From Thiovibrio sp964588325 (GTDB lineage Bacteria > Desulfobacterota > Desulfobulbia > Desulfobulbales > Desulfurivibrionaceae): 64,000 nucleotides of DNA. The position numbers and the translations under genes are program-made. A model generated the notes under the pieces. It was not told the DNA's origin, ran no database searches, and saw only the letters and a list, made by a program, of their open reading frames with translations. The stretch lies in the NCBI GenBank assembly GCA_964588325.1, contig CAZPOR010000001.1, positions 124,001 to 188,000 on the forward strand. Direction: 5' to 3'. Positions within the stretch are counted from its first letter, which is position 1; each line of letters starts with the position of its first letter. This document shows positions 53,547-63,119 of this stretch, in pieces.

Positions 53547-54253
53547 TTAAACTCCCGTCCTTCTCCGGCTTCCTCGTAGGTCACGCCATCGCGGATGTGG
53601 TAGATGCGCTTGAAGGTCGGGATTATCTTTTCGTCGTGGGTGACGATGATGATGGCGGTTTCGTATTTGCGGGCCATATCGTTGAGAATTCGGATTACCG
53701 CGAGAGCACGTGCGCTGTCGAGCGGCGCGGTAGGTTCGTCGGCCAGAATCACCGGCGGGCGATTGATCAGGCCTCTGGCAATGGCCACCCGCTGCTGTTC
53801 GCCGCCGGAAAGCTGCGAGGGCATGGCCTTGGCGCGATGCTCCACATCGAGTGATTTGAACAGCTCTACTGCCCGGCTGCGCGCCTCGGCATTGGATATT
53901 CCCGCCAGCATGGGCAGGAGGGCGACGTTGTCGGTAACGTCGAGGAAGGGGATCAGGTATGGCGCCTGAAATATAAAGCCGATTTTGTCGCGGCGCAGCG
54001 CGCGCAAATCAGTGACCTTCCAGCCGTCGTCATAGATCACCTCGTCGCCGAGAACCATCCGTCCGCCGCTGGGCTCGATCACCGCGCCCAGGCACTTGAG
54101 CAGCGTGCTTTTGCCCGAGCCGGAAGGGCCGACCAGACCGATCACCTCGCCGGGAGCCACTTGCATGTCCACGCCCTTCAGAGCCTCGACGGCGGTGTCG
54201 CCGCTGCCATAGCGTTTCCGCAGACCTTCGATGCGAATGCCTTTGCCTGTCAT
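53543..54253 (-). CDS. ABC transporter ATP-binding protein, LolD/MacB/DevA type
   Basis: 236 aa from ATG 54253 (GGAGG, 5 nt spacing). Walker A GPSGSGKST, signature LSGGEQQRVAIARGL, Walker B VILADEPTAPLD, H-loop VTHD. Works with the FtsX-like permease next to it. Its start is 3 bp inside the permease stop. Confidence 0.94.
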   Translation of the reverse strand: MTGKGIRIEGLRKRYGSGDTAVEALKGVDMQVAPGEVIGLVGPSGSGKSTLLKCLGAVIEPSGGRMVLGDEVIYDDGWKVTDLRALRRDKIGFIFQAPYLIPFLDVTDNVALLPMLAGISNAEARSRAVELFKSLDVEHRAKAMPSQLSGGEQQRVAIARGLINRPPVILADEPTAPLDSARALAVIRILNDMARKYETAIIIVTHDEKIIPTFKRIYHIRDGVTYEEAGEGREFK

Positions 54254-54254
54254 G

Positions 54255-55460
54255 TCAGCCTCCAATGGCCTCGGCCGGATCGACTTTGAGGGCGGCGTGA
54301 ATGGCAATGATGCTGGCGAGGATGCAGATTACCACCACGGCAATGAAGCCGATAATGGAGTCCATCGGCTCCAGCAGCACATATTTGGGAAAGATCGGCG
54401 CCATCAGCAGGGTGGCCGTGATCTTGCCCACCACAAAGCCGATCAGGCCCAGAGCAATGGATTGCTGCATGATCAGGCCGACAATGGTGCGGTTTTTGGT
54501 GCCGATCAGCTTCAGCACGGCAATCTCGCGGATCTTGCCAAGCGTCAGGGTGTAGATGATGAACGCGACAATGGCCGCGCTGACAACGGAAAGAATCACC
54601 AGGAACATGGCAATCTGTCTTGCCGAAGTGGCGATCAGCTTGCCGATGAGGATTTCTTCCATCTGGGCGCGGGTGTAGACCGTCAAGCGTTTCCAGCGGC
54701 GGATCGATTCCGCTACCTTCTCGGCGGCATGGCCCGAGTCAATCCGCACCAGAACGGCGTTGACATACGGGTTGGTGCTTTGCGAAGCGATGACCGCATC
54801 AAGGAGATCCGGAACCTGCGGCCGGTTGAAGGCCGGGTTTTCCGCGGTGCGGCGGCGTTGCTGGCGGATGGCGTCGTTGTCCTTCAGAAACTGGGCTTCC
54901 TGGGCATCCTTGAGGGGGATGAAGACCATCGGGTCGCCACCGGAAGAGACCATCCGCCGGGTCAGGCCGACCACGGTGTAATGGTTGCGGCGGATCTGGA
55001 GGCGGTCGCCGAGTTTGAACCCGGAAGCAAGGTCGGCTACCGCCTCGTAATGGCCCCGGGTGATCTGCCGGCCGGCGACGAGGTACGGAGGCCAGCCGGG
55101 GGCGCCGGGCTCCCCGGCCATGATGCCGGTGACCATGGCACGCACGTCGCGTTCGCCTTGGCGCACCTGCATGGTGAGGTACGTGACGTTGGCCGTCCGC
55201 GCGACACCCGGCATGGTGCGGATCGAACGCCAGGTATCGTCGTAGATGCTGGACGATTCGGCATAGGGCCCGAGGGTGTCCTTTTGCACCACCCAGAGAT
55301 CGGCGCCGCTGTTGTCGAGCAAGACCTTGCCGTCGTCCACCATGCCGCGGTAGATGCCGGCCATGGACAGGGTTATGCCGATCAGCAGGCCGAGCCCCAT
55401 GCCGGTAAAGACGAATTTACCCCAGGCATGCATGATGTCCCGGCCCGCAAGGCTGATCAT
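54255..55460 (-). CDS. ABC transporter permease, FtsX/MacB/DevC type
   Basis: 401 aa: one N-terminal helix, a large periplasmic domain (about 45-270), then three C-terminal helices (FtsX layout) ending KVDPAEAIGG. With the ATPase it drives mechanotransmission to the adaptor and outer-membrane duct rather than moving substrate through the membrane. Confidence 0.93.
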   Translation of the reverse strand: MISLAGRDIMHAWGKFVFTGMGLGLLIGITLSMAGIYRGMVDDGKVLLDNSGADLWVVQKDTLGPYAESSSIYDDTWRSIRTMPGVARTANVTYLTMQVRQGERDVRAMVTGIMAGEPGAPGWPPYLVAGRQITRGHYEAVADLASGFKLGDRLQIRRNHYTVVGLTRRMVSSGGDPMVFIPLKDAQEAQFLKDNDAIRQQRRRTAENPAFNRPQVPDLLDAVIASQSTNPYVNAVLVRIDSGHAAEKVAESIRRWKRLTVYTRAQMEEILIGKLIATSARQIAMFLVILSVVSAAIVAFIIYTLTLGKIREIAVLKLIGTKNRTIVGLIMQQSIALGLIGFVVGKITATLLMAPIFPKYVLLEPMDSIIGFIAVVVICILASIIAIHAALKVDPAEAIGG

Positions 55461-56611
55461 GGCTTCACTCCGGGAATCCGGTCAACGATGGTGATGCGGT
55501 TGCGCGCGCTCAAGGACTTTGCGCTGTAGACAATCACCTGGTCGCCGGCTTGCAGCCCTTCGCGCACCTGCACATTGCCATCCAAATCGGCGGCGCCCAG
55601 GATGACCGGGGTGAAGCGCAGGTCGCCGTTGTGCATCTGCCATACCCCCAAGCCGCCATTGCGTTGCTGGGCAGCGGCATTGGGGATGACCGGCGCGACC
55701 GGCAGCGCCGGCAAGGCAACGGTGACTTCCGCCAGCTCGCCGACCGGCGGCAGCGGCTCGGGAAGCCGGTCAAATACAACCTTGGCCAGGGTTTCCTCGG
55801 TCACTGCGTCGGCCAATGGCTCCACCCGCAATACTCGTCCCCGCGGCAACTCGACTGTCTGCGAGCGCAAGACGATTGTGGCCGGCAAGTCGGCGGCAAG
55901 CCCGTGCGCACGAATCTGGTCGAAGCGGACATTGACCCACACGCTTTTGGGATCGATCAGCTCCACCACCGCCTGCCCGGCGACAATCGTGGTGCCGGGG
56001 TCTGCGTCACGCGCGGTGACTAGGCCATCCACCGGAGCGACAAGCTTCAGGTTTTTGCGCTGGGCGATCAATGCCTCGCGATCGGCCTGAACGCGAGCCA
56101 ATTCCTCCCGCGCCGCGTTCAGGCCTGCTTCGGCCACCTGCAGCTCATGCTTTTTGGTGGCCACGGTTTCCTCGCTTATCGCGCGCACTTCCAGCAATTG
56201 TTCATAGCGCCGGGCTTGCGTTTGCGCATAGGCCTGGCGCGCCAGGGCTTCAGTGAGCAGCGCCTTGGCGCGCTTCAGCGCGGCCTCCTGGCCCTGGATC
56301 CGTTCGTCAAGGTCAACCGGGTCCATTTCGCCGAGCACCTGTCCGGCTGTAACCGTGTCGCCTACCTGCGCATCCAGGCGTTTGATCCTCCCTGCGTAGG
56401 TAGGGCCAATTTTGTAGGTGTAGCGCGCCTCAATGGTGCCGATACCGAACAGGGCCGGGGAGATGGCGCGGTCTTCCACCGCGGTCACCGTCACGGGTAC
56501 CGGGGCAAGCGGCCCCGAACGCAGGGCGACATAGATGAAGAGAGCGAGAAGAGGCACCAGCACCACCACCAGCGCCAGGGTGCGTCCTTGTATGGGTAAG
56601 AGTTTTCTCAT
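55457..56611 (-). CDS. HlyD-family periplasmic adaptor
   Basis: 384 aa. One N-terminal helix, lipoyl halves (GTIEARYTYKIGPTYAGRI and LVAPVDGLVTARDADPGTTI) split by a long coiled-coil hairpin (about 90-185), then beta-barrel and membrane-proximal parts. Links the ABC permease to the outer-membrane factor. The start overlaps the tetR stop. Confidence 0.93.
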   Translation of the reverse strand: MRKLLPIQGRTLALVVVLVPLLALFIYVALRSGPLAPVPVTVTAVEDRAISPALFGIGTIEARYTYKIGPTYAGRIKRLDAQVGDTVTAGQVLGEMDPVDLDERIQGQEAALKRAKALLTEALARQAYAQTQARRYEQLLEVRAISEETVATKKHELQVAEAGLNAAREELARVQADREALIAQRKNLKLVAPVDGLVTARDADPGTTIVAGQAVVELIDPKSVWVNVRFDQIRAHGLAADLPATIVLRSQTVELPRGRVLRVEPLADAVTEETLAKVVFDRLPEPLPPVGELAEVTVALPALPVAPVIPNAAAQQRNGGLGVWQMHNGDLRFTPVILGAADLDGNVQVREGLQAGDQVIVYSAKSLSARNRITIVDRIPGVKP

Positions 56612-57216
56612 TGTGTGCTCCTTATTCCCTGCCGGAAAATGGCAAAGACTCTTGGCGCATCATGCAAAATGCGCCCTACGTCATTGGCCAAGAGTGATTG
56701 CATCACTAGCCCCTGGATCATGCCGATAAAAAGAAAGGCGGCAGCCTCCCTGTCGAGATTGGCGTCCAGTTCTTTATTCGCTTTTCCTCTTTCTATCAGC
56801 CGATGCAGCCGCTCTCGGTAGCGGTGTGTCAGCGTCTGTGCAATGCGCTTTGGTATCGTCTCCCCGGCATGTTGCATCTCGCCGAACAGTATGCGGGGGA
56901 TGCCCGGGTGCTCAATGATAAAATTCACATGCGCCATGAACATGGCCTCAAGCGCGGCGAGCGGAGACGGAGCGGCCCGCGCCGCTTTATCCACCAGGAA
57001 CAGCAGCCGCTCCGCCACCCACTCTATGACTGCTTGCAAGATAGCGTCCTTGTTGGGGAAATGGCGAAATACCGCGCCCTGAGTCAGGCCCATGCGTTCG
57101 GCAATGGCAGCCGTCGTGATATCGCTCGGGTTTCGTTCCGCAGCCAATTTGATCACGGTTTCGACCGTTACCGCTCGGCGTTCGCTCGCCGGAAGATGTT
57201 TGACATGTGGGATCAT
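56608..57216 (-). CDS. TetR/AcrR-family regulator
   Basis: 202 aa from ATG 57216 (GGAGC upstream); the open frame runs further back but not as a plausible protein. HTH at about 25-60 (SDITTAAIAERMGLTQGAVFRHFPNKDAIL). The ligand domain ends with HDAPRVFAIFRQGI. It is the first gene of the efflux operon and almost surely represses it through the palindrome next to its start. Confidence 0.92.
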   Translation of the reverse strand: MIPHVKHLPASERRAVTVETVIKLAAERNPSDITTAAIAERMGLTQGAVFRHFPNKDAILQAVIEWVAERLLFLVDKAARAAPSPLAALEAMFMAHVNFIIEHPGIPRILFGEMQHAGETIPKRIAQTLTHRYRERLHRLIERGKANKELDANLDREAAAFLFIGMIQGLVMQSLLANDVGRILHDAPRVFAIFRQGIRSTQ

Positions 57217-57224
57217 ATAAAGCT

Positions 57225-57260
57225 CCGATAAAGATAGTAATTGATTACTATCTTTATCGG
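57225..57260. promoter_or_regulatory. Perfect palindromic operator of the TetR efflux operon
   Basis: Arms CCGATAAAGATAGTAA (57225-57240) and TTACTATCTTTATCGG (57245-57260) with TTGA between: 16 bp each, no mismatch. It starts 8 bp upstream of the tetR start codon. Confidence 0.88.
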
Positions 57261-57350
57261 AGGCGATGCTTGTGTCAAGATTTTTATTCAGGCAATGATT
57301 TTTTATTCGCGGCACACCGAGCGCCAAGTGACCATAAAAGCGGGCTAGGG

Positions 57351-57785
<435 letters not shown>

Positions 57786-57813
57786 GGAAAATGATCCTGG
57801 GTTGGGTTTGGTG

Positions 57814-58197
57814 TCAGCAACAGCCCGCGACCCGGCAGATCGCCTCCCGGATGAATTCCGGCGGAATGGCTTCATGAACCTGGCCGTGCCTGATGATGGT
57901 GCGGCAGGATTCCTCCCTGCCCGTGAGTTCGCCGCAGGAGCAGCAACTGCTTTCCGAGGCTGTTGCCATGGGCAAGACGCTCTCCAGCGGCTTGCCGTTG
58001 ATGAGGATCAGGTTTGATTGGCTGATCTCCGCCCCGGTCAGCCTGGTTTCCGTGAAACGGATCTCCACCCCCTTGGGTCCGCATTCCTTTTGCAGGGCTT
58101 GCACCAGCGTCGCGACTCCCTGCCCGGTTTCGGCGCAACGGTCGCAGGTTTTCCCTTCCTTGTCCAGATGGCGCCATTCCACGGTGACGGTTTTCAT
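57814..58197 (-). CDS. DUF2703 cysteine-rich protein in ars operon
   Basis: 127 aa from ATG 58197 (AAGGAG upstream), overlapping the acr3 stop. Thioredoxin-like start VEWRHLDKEGKTCDRC (CxxC), then ESSCCSCGELTGREESC and a terminal ICRVAGCC. At least nine cysteines. The family often goes with arsenic or redox genes; an arsenite-binding or reductant-supply role is inferred. Confidence 0.85.
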   Translation of the reverse strand: MKTVTVEWRHLDKEGKTCDRCAETGQGVATLVQALQKECGPKGVEIRFTETRLTGAEISQSNLILINGKPLESVLPMATASESSCCSCGELTGREESCRTIIRHGQVHEAIPPEFIREAICRVAGCC

Positions 58198-59252
58198 GTT
58201 GTTTTCTCCTTGGTTGCAGGGAAATACCTGCCTTTGAACCAGTATGCCACATGGACCAGCGAGATCAGCACCGGCACCTCGACCAGCGGCCCGATCACCG
58301 CGGCGAAGGCCTGGCCGGAATCGATGCCGAACACGGCGATGGCCACGGCGATGGCGAGTTCGAAATTGTTGCTGGCCGCGGTGAAGGAGAGGGTGGCCGC
58401 CTGTTCGTAGGTCGCTCCCGCCTTGGCGGAAAGGTAAAAAGAGGCCAGGAACATGCACAGAAAGTAGATGGCCAGCGGGATGGCGATGCGCACCACGTCA
58501 AGGGGCAGATGGACAATGTATTCGCCCTTGAGGGAAAACATGACCAGGATGGTGAAGAGCAGAAAGATCAGGGTGAGCGGGCTGAGCTTGGGCAGCAGCT
58601 TTTCCTCGTACCATCTTTCCCCCTTCAGCTTGATGCCTGCGAAGCGGGTGAGCATCCCGGCGAGAAAGGGGATGCCGAGATAGATGAAAACCGATTCGGC
58701 GATCTGTCCCATGGAGATATCCACTGCCGCCCCTGCAATACCCAGCCAGCCGGGGATGAGGGTGAGAAAGATCCAGGCATAGACCGAAAAGAACACCACC
58801 TGGAAGATGGAGTTGAAGGCGACCAGTCCGGCGCAGTATTCCCGGTCGCCTCCGGCCAGATCGTTCCAGACGATGACCATGGCGATGCAGCGGGCCAGGC
58901 CGATGAGGATGAGGCCCACCATGTATTCGTGATATCCGGCGAGAAAGGTGACGGCCAGCCCGAACATGAGGATGGGGCCGATGAGCCAGTTCTGCACCAG
59001 GGAGAGCAGCAATACCCTGGTGTTTTTGAAGACTTCGTGCAGCTTTTCATACCGCACCTTGGCCAGGGGCGGATACATCATGAGGATCAGGCCGATGGCG
59101 ATGGGGATATTGGTGGTGCCGACCTGGAAGGCGTTGATCAGATCCTTGACGCTGGGAACAAGATAGCCTCCCATCACCCCGGCGAACATGGCCAGGAAGA
59201 TCCAGAGGGTGAGAAAACGGTCGAGAAAGGAGAGGCGCTTGGCTGAATCCAT
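58194..59252 (-). CDS. acr3: Arsenite efflux transporter Acr3
   Basis: 352 aa, ten predicted helices. The Acr3 signature LARCIAMVIVWNDLAGG holds the essential Cys, and FTAASNNFELAIAVAIAVFG is the second conserved block. Exports arsenite as a proton-coupled carrier. Confidence 0.95.
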   Translation of the reverse strand: MDSAKRLSFLDRFLTLWIFLAMFAGVMGGYLVPSVKDLINAFQVGTTNIPIAIGLILMMYPPLAKVRYEKLHEVFKNTRVLLLSLVQNWLIGPILMFGLAVTFLAGYHEYMVGLILIGLARCIAMVIVWNDLAGGDREYCAGLVAFNSIFQVVFFSVYAWIFLTLIPGWLGIAGAAVDISMGQIAESVFIYLGIPFLAGMLTRFAGIKLKGERWYEEKLLPKLSPLTLIFLLFTILVMFSLKGEYIVHLPLDVVRIAIPLAIYFLCMFLASFYLSAKAGATYEQAATLSFTAASNNFELAIAVAIAVFGIDSGQAFAAVIGPLVEVPVLISLVHVAYWFKGRYFPATKEKTT

Positions 59253-59265
59253 TTCCGAAATCTCC

Positions 59266-60348
59266 CTAAATAATCAGATTGAAAAGATAGCCCACCAGCA
59301 GGATGCCGCTGCCGACCACGCCGACAAAGGTTGCGATGAGCGCCGGTTTTAAGACCTTGCGGAGGATGACCATCTCCGGCAGGGAGAGGGCGATGACGCT
59401 CATCATGAAGGCCAGGGCCGTGCCCAGGGCCGCGCCTTTGGCAAGCAGGGCCTGCAAAACCGGGACGATCCCCGCGGCGTTGGCGTACATGGGGATGCCG
59501 ATGACCACGGCCAGGGGCACGGACCACCAGGCGGACTTGCCCATGATCGAGGCCATGAACCCCTCGGGCACATAGCCGTGTATCCCGGCGCCCACAGCAA
59601 TGCCGAAGATGACATAGATCCAGACCCTGCCCACGATGTCCCGCACCGCCTGCCAGCCGTACTCTACCCGTTCCCGGAGATTTTCCGGCGCGTTTGTCTC
59701 GGTGCCGCCTGCCAGCACATGCTTGACCCATTCCTCCACATGGTTCTCCATGTGGAGACGGCCGATGGTCCAGCCTGCGACAATGGCGATGACAAGACCG
59801 GTGACGAGGTAGAGTCCGGCCACCTTCCAGCCCAGCAGTCCATAGAGCAGAACCAGGGCGACCTCGTTGACCATGGGTGCGGCAATGAGAAAGGAAAAAG
59901 TGACGCCCAAGGGAATGCCGGCGGTGACGAAGCCGATGAACAGGGGCACGGCGGAGCAGGAGCAGAAAGGGGTGACTATGCCCAGCAGGGCGGCCAGCAC
60001 GTTGCCCACGGATTCGCGTTTGCCCGCGAGGATCTTGCGGGTTCTTTCCGGAGTGAAGAAGGAACGGAGGATGCCCACCGCAAAAACTACCAGGGCAAGA
60101 AGCATCAGCACCTTGGGCGTGTCATAGAGGAAGAATTGGATGGCCTTGCCCATCCGGCTCTCCGGAGAGAGCGCAAGCAAATCAAAGGCGAGGAAATCGG
60201 CCAGGGAGGAAAGCTGCTTGTAGGCAAGAAACCAGACGACCAGGGAGAGGAGTCCCCCGGCCAGGTAGCGGATGATGACGGACCGGGGAAGAGGCGGTTT
60301 TGGCCGTGGAGGTTGCGGAGCAAGATTGGTCAGCGTGATGGGTTGCAT
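59266..60348 (-). CDS. PF03773-family permease (ArsP-like)
   Basis: 360 aa from ATG 60348 (AGGGA/AGGA upstream). Eight or so helices; the family motif VTPFCSCSAVPLFIGFVTAGIP is present. Some members (ArsP) export trivalent organoarsenicals, which fits the operon; others carry unknown cargo. First gene of the ars operon. Confidence 0.88.
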   Translation of the reverse strand: MQPITLTNLAPQPPRPKPPLPRSVIIRYLAGGLLSLVVWFLAYKQLSSLADFLAFDLLALSPESRMGKAIQFFLYDTPKVLMLLALVVFAVGILRSFFTPERTRKILAGKRESVGNVLAALLGIVTPFCSCSAVPLFIGFVTAGIPLGVTFSFLIAAPMVNEVALVLLYGLLGWKVAGLYLVTGLVIAIVAGWTIGRLHMENHVEEWVKHVLAGGTETNAPENLRERVEYGWQAVRDIVGRVWIYVIFGIAVGAGIHGYVPEGFMASIMGKSAWWSVPLAVVIGIPMYANAAGIVPVLQALLAKGAALGTALAFMMSVIALSLPEMVILRKVLKPALIATFVGVVGSGILLVGYLFNLII

Positions 60349-60396
60349 TCCTGTATCCCTTGTGGTGTGCGGCGGCTGTATGAATGGGGCATGTCT

Positions 60397-60424
60397 GCAT
60401 AGCCAAATCACTATATGGCTATGC
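60397..60424. promoter_or_regulatory. Inverted repeat upstream of ars operon (candidate ArsR site)
   Basis: GCATAGCC (60397-60404) and GGCTATGC (60417-60424), 12 nt apart with an AT-rich middle, 49 bp upstream of the ArsP-like gene. ArsR-type repressors bind such sites; no arsR gene is in the window. Confidence 0.6.
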
Positions 60425-60492
60425 TTCGGTGTTGTCAAGAGGACAGATTGGCGCGGGCGGGATGGAGGCTGGAAACGAGGCGCTCACGCGCC

Positions 60493-61470
60493 TTATGGTC
60501 CGACCTGAACGGCCTTGCTCGTGATTTCCGGGGAAAGGGTGAAGCCGGTTTTTTTCAGGAGGGATGGATTGATAAAGACGTTCCAGCGTTGGTTGGCGGC
60601 AATGGGGATGCTGTCCGGCCTGGCGCCTTTGATGATGCGCAGGGCCGTCTTGGCCGCCCATTCCCCTTGTTCTCCGGCGATCTTGGCCATGGTCAGCATG
60701 GTGTAAGGCGCCATCCAGTCCAGGTAGGAAACGGTGAATTTGCTGGCCTTGTTCCTGACCTGGGCAAGGGCGAGATCATGGCTCCAATCGTTGATCCCGG
60801 CGTTGTTGCCGAGAATTATAAAGTCAACCTTCTGCGCTTCGAGGAAAACGTTTTCCCATTCCGCCATGGTTTTCACCGGCCGGTGCGTGATGGTGATGCC
60901 GTGCTTGGCGTACACCTTCTGATTCAGGGCGACTTCCTTGTCCTGGGTCATTTCGGCCGCGGAAAGAAACACCCCCTGCCTGGCATTGGGAACGGCTCTG
61001 CGCACCTCCTTGGCCAGGGTTTCCACGGGGCCGATCTCCACCATGCCGGTGGTGTTGCGGTAGGGGTAGCCGTAGGGCTCCACGGTCCAGTTGACTCCGC
61101 AAAATACCACGGGAACCGCGGCATTTTTGAGATGCGGCATGACCAGATACCGCGAGGCATTGTCGTCGGCGGCGATGACCACATCCGGTTTCCAGGTTTC
61201 GATGAGATTTTTCGCTTCCAGCCCCTTTTGCCGGGCAAATTCCGGGGAGAGGTTGCGTTTGCCGTCCATGTAGAACTTCTTGATTTCGCACTGGCCGTGC
61301 AGCACCTTTTGTATGGCGTCCTCAATGTCGTCATTCCAGACATAGCCGGCATGGTAGGAGGAAACGTACAGGCAGCGAGCCGCGAATCCTGCGTGCGGGA
61401 CAAGCAGCGTTAGGGCGAAGGTGAGGAGGGTGGCCTTGAGAAAGATTGCACTGATTCGGGGCGTGTGCAT
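60493..61470 (-). CDS. Periplasmic ABC-type substrate-binding protein
   Basis: 325 aa from ATG 61470. Signal peptide (ATLLTFALTLLVPHAGFAA), then a two-lobe type I binding-protein fold like the COG2984 group (CLYVSSYHAGYVWNDDIEDA, VVIAADDNASRYL, FIILGNNAGINDW). No permease lies next to it, so it may serve a distant transporter or a sensor. Its ligand is unknown. Confidence 0.85.
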   Translation of the reverse strand: MHTPRISAIFLKATLLTFALTLLVPHAGFAARCLYVSSYHAGYVWNDDIEDAIQKVLHGQCEIKKFYMDGKRNLSPEFARQKGLEAKNLIETWKPDVVIAADDNASRYLVMPHLKNAAVPVVFCGVNWTVEPYGYPYRNTTGMVEIGPVETLAKEVRRAVPNARQGVFLSAAEMTQDKEVALNQKVYAKHGITITHRPVKTMAEWENVFLEAQKVDFIILGNNAGINDWSHDLALAQVRNKASKFTVSYLDWMAPYTMLTMAKIAGEQGEWAAKTALRIIKGARPDSIPIAANQRWNVFINPSLLKKTGFTLSPEITSKAVQVGP

Positions 61471-61580
61471 GGGCGGTTCCCTTGCTGGCGGATGGGGGGC
61501 TGAAAGGAAAAGCAATTGTCTTATTGCAGCATCATAGCACCGGGGGTGGAAAAAAGAACAGGAGAATTTCCAGGGTGGGT

Positions 61581-62210
61581 TCAGCCGGTGAGCACCTGGT
61601 TGGAAAGCTCGTTGGTGTCATCGGTCTTGACCGGAAAATGGCTGGCCAGGATACCGCCCACCGCTTCAATCTCCCGGCACAAGGCGTCGCAGGCCTGCCC
61701 TTGCCGTATGCCGGTGGCGACCTCGTTGGCGTATGCCTGGAGGGTTTCCTGGGAAATTTTCAGGTAGATGCCCCTGTCCGCCAGAATCCAGACCTTGTGT
61801 TCGAGCAGGGAGATGAAGAACAGCACCCCGGTGCGGTCGCGGGTGGTGTGGAGCTCTTTTTCATAAAAGGTGCGCAGCGCCCGCTCTGCCACCCGGGTTT
61901 CCTTCCGGGTTTCGGGGATGAACAGCCGGAGGAGCGGGGGGCAGAGTTTGGTCAGGCTGCCCACAAGGGTGGCGCCACCCAGCAAAAGGGGCAGAAAGTA
62001 TCCGAGGCTGTCGGCCAGGAAAAGGTCGGTGATGACGAGGGCTGTCAGGCCGCCGATGCTCAGGCCTGCCAGTATTCTTGCCTCGGGGTAGGTGTCGCTG
62101 CTGTCCACCACCATGGCGACAACCTCGCCGGAGGTTTTTTTCTCCACCCCGGAGATGGCCGCGGCGATCCGCTGCTTTTCCGCCTCTGTAAAAAAAGTCT
62201 CTGCGCGCAT
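61581..62210 (-). CDS. TPM-domain membrane protein
   Basis: 209 aa. A TPM domain (TEAEKQRIAAAISGVEKKTSGEVVAMVVD at the start; ILADRGIYLKISQETLQAYA later) is split by two helices (about 45-90). It sits in the order LemA, TPM, TPM; these sets are common near the envelope and their function is unclear. Confidence 0.87.
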   Translation of the reverse strand: MRAETFFTEAEKQRIAAAISGVEKKTSGEVVAMVVDSSDTYPEARILAGLSIGGLTALVITDLFLADSLGYFLPLLLGGATLVGSLTKLCPPLLRLFIPETRKETRVAERALRTFYEKELHTTRDRTGVLFFISLLEHKVWILADRGIYLKISQETLQAYANEVATGIRQGQACDALCREIEAVGGILASHFPVKTDDTNELSNQVLTG

Positions 62211-62213
62211 TAT

Positions 62214-63116
62214 CTACCAGCCCCCCGAGGCGCCGCCGCCTCCGAACCCGCCACCGCCGAAGCCGCCGAAACCTCCGCCCCCGCCGCTGCCAAAACCGCC
62301 GCCTCCCATATACAATCCTCCCCCCCGTCCGGCATTGGCAAAGAGGATCGGGAGCAGCAGCCCCAACAAGGCCCCGCCCGGGATAAGGAGGAGCAGGATC
62401 AACCAGCCCAGGGGCGAAGAGACCCCGAGGGAGGCGAACAGCGGCAGGAGCGCCGCTCCGGTGAGGGCGCCTGCCGGTTTGCTCAGCCGGCCGAGAAAGC
62501 CGACCAGGATGGCAAAGAAGATGAGGTAGTTGAACAGGGAGGATTGGCCGGAAGTGCGCGTTCCCCGGCCAGGTCTGCCGGTACCCTTGAATTCGCCCCG
62601 GGTGGCGCTGATGATCGCGGAAACTCCGGCGGCAAACCCTTCGTCAAGCTGGCCCGCCTTGAAGTGCGGATATATGACCTGGTCAACGATGCGGCCGGCA
62701 AGAAGGTCGGTCAGCACCCCTTCCAACCCGCGGCCCACCTCGATGCGGATCTTGCGGTCGCCCTTGCTGACCAGGAGTAGGACCCCGTTGTCCTTGCCCT
62801 TCTGGCCGATCTTCCAGGCCTCCACCGTGCGGATGCTGAAATCCTCCAGCGCGTCGCCTTCGAGGGAGGGGATGGTCAGCACCGCGATCTGGGTGGAATC
62901 GGACTGCTCAAAGGCCAGGAGCGTCTGCTCCAGTCTCTGGCGTTCAGCCGGAGAGATCATCCCGGCCAGATCGGTGACATATCCCTGGTATTGCGGAACC
63001 TCCAGCGCCGTGGCTGCTGCGGGAGCAACAACAAAGAGAAAGCAGAGGCCGAGAAGAAAGAGGAGCCGCTGCGCCATGCCGGCCCGATGTGCGGTATGCC
63101 GCCCAGGGTGCGACAT
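62214..63116 (-). CDS. YgcG-family TPM-domain protein
   Basis: 300 aa; ATG 63077 gives a better signal peptide (MAQRLLFLLGLCFLFVV) and may be the true start. Periplasmic TPM domain (about 45-185: YVTDLAGMISPAERQRLE...IRIEVGRGLEGVLTDLLAGRI), two helices, and a Gly-rich tail (GGGGFGSGGGGGF). Three bp separate it from lemA and from the next TPM gene. Confidence 0.9.
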   Translation of the reverse strand: MSHPGRHTAHRAGMAQRLLFLLGLCFLFVVAPAAATALEVPQYQGYVTDLAGMISPAERQRLEQTLLAFEQSDSTQIAVLTIPSLEGDALEDFSIRTVEAWKIGQKGKDNGVLLLVSKGDRKIRIEVGRGLEGVLTDLLAGRIVDQVIYPHFKAGQLDEGFAAGVSAIISATRGEFKGTGRPGRGTRTSGQSSLFNYLIFFAILVGFLGRLSKPAGALTGAALLPLFASLGVSSPLGWLILLLLIPGGALLGLLLPILFANAGRGGGLYMGGGGFGSGGGGGFGGFGGGGFGGGGASGGW

Positions 63117-63119
63117 GGG

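Noticed and set aside
58251..59246. Plus-strand frame opposite acr3
   Set aside because: The product is Gly/Asp/Gln/His-rich without motifs; acr3 is unmistakable on the other strand.
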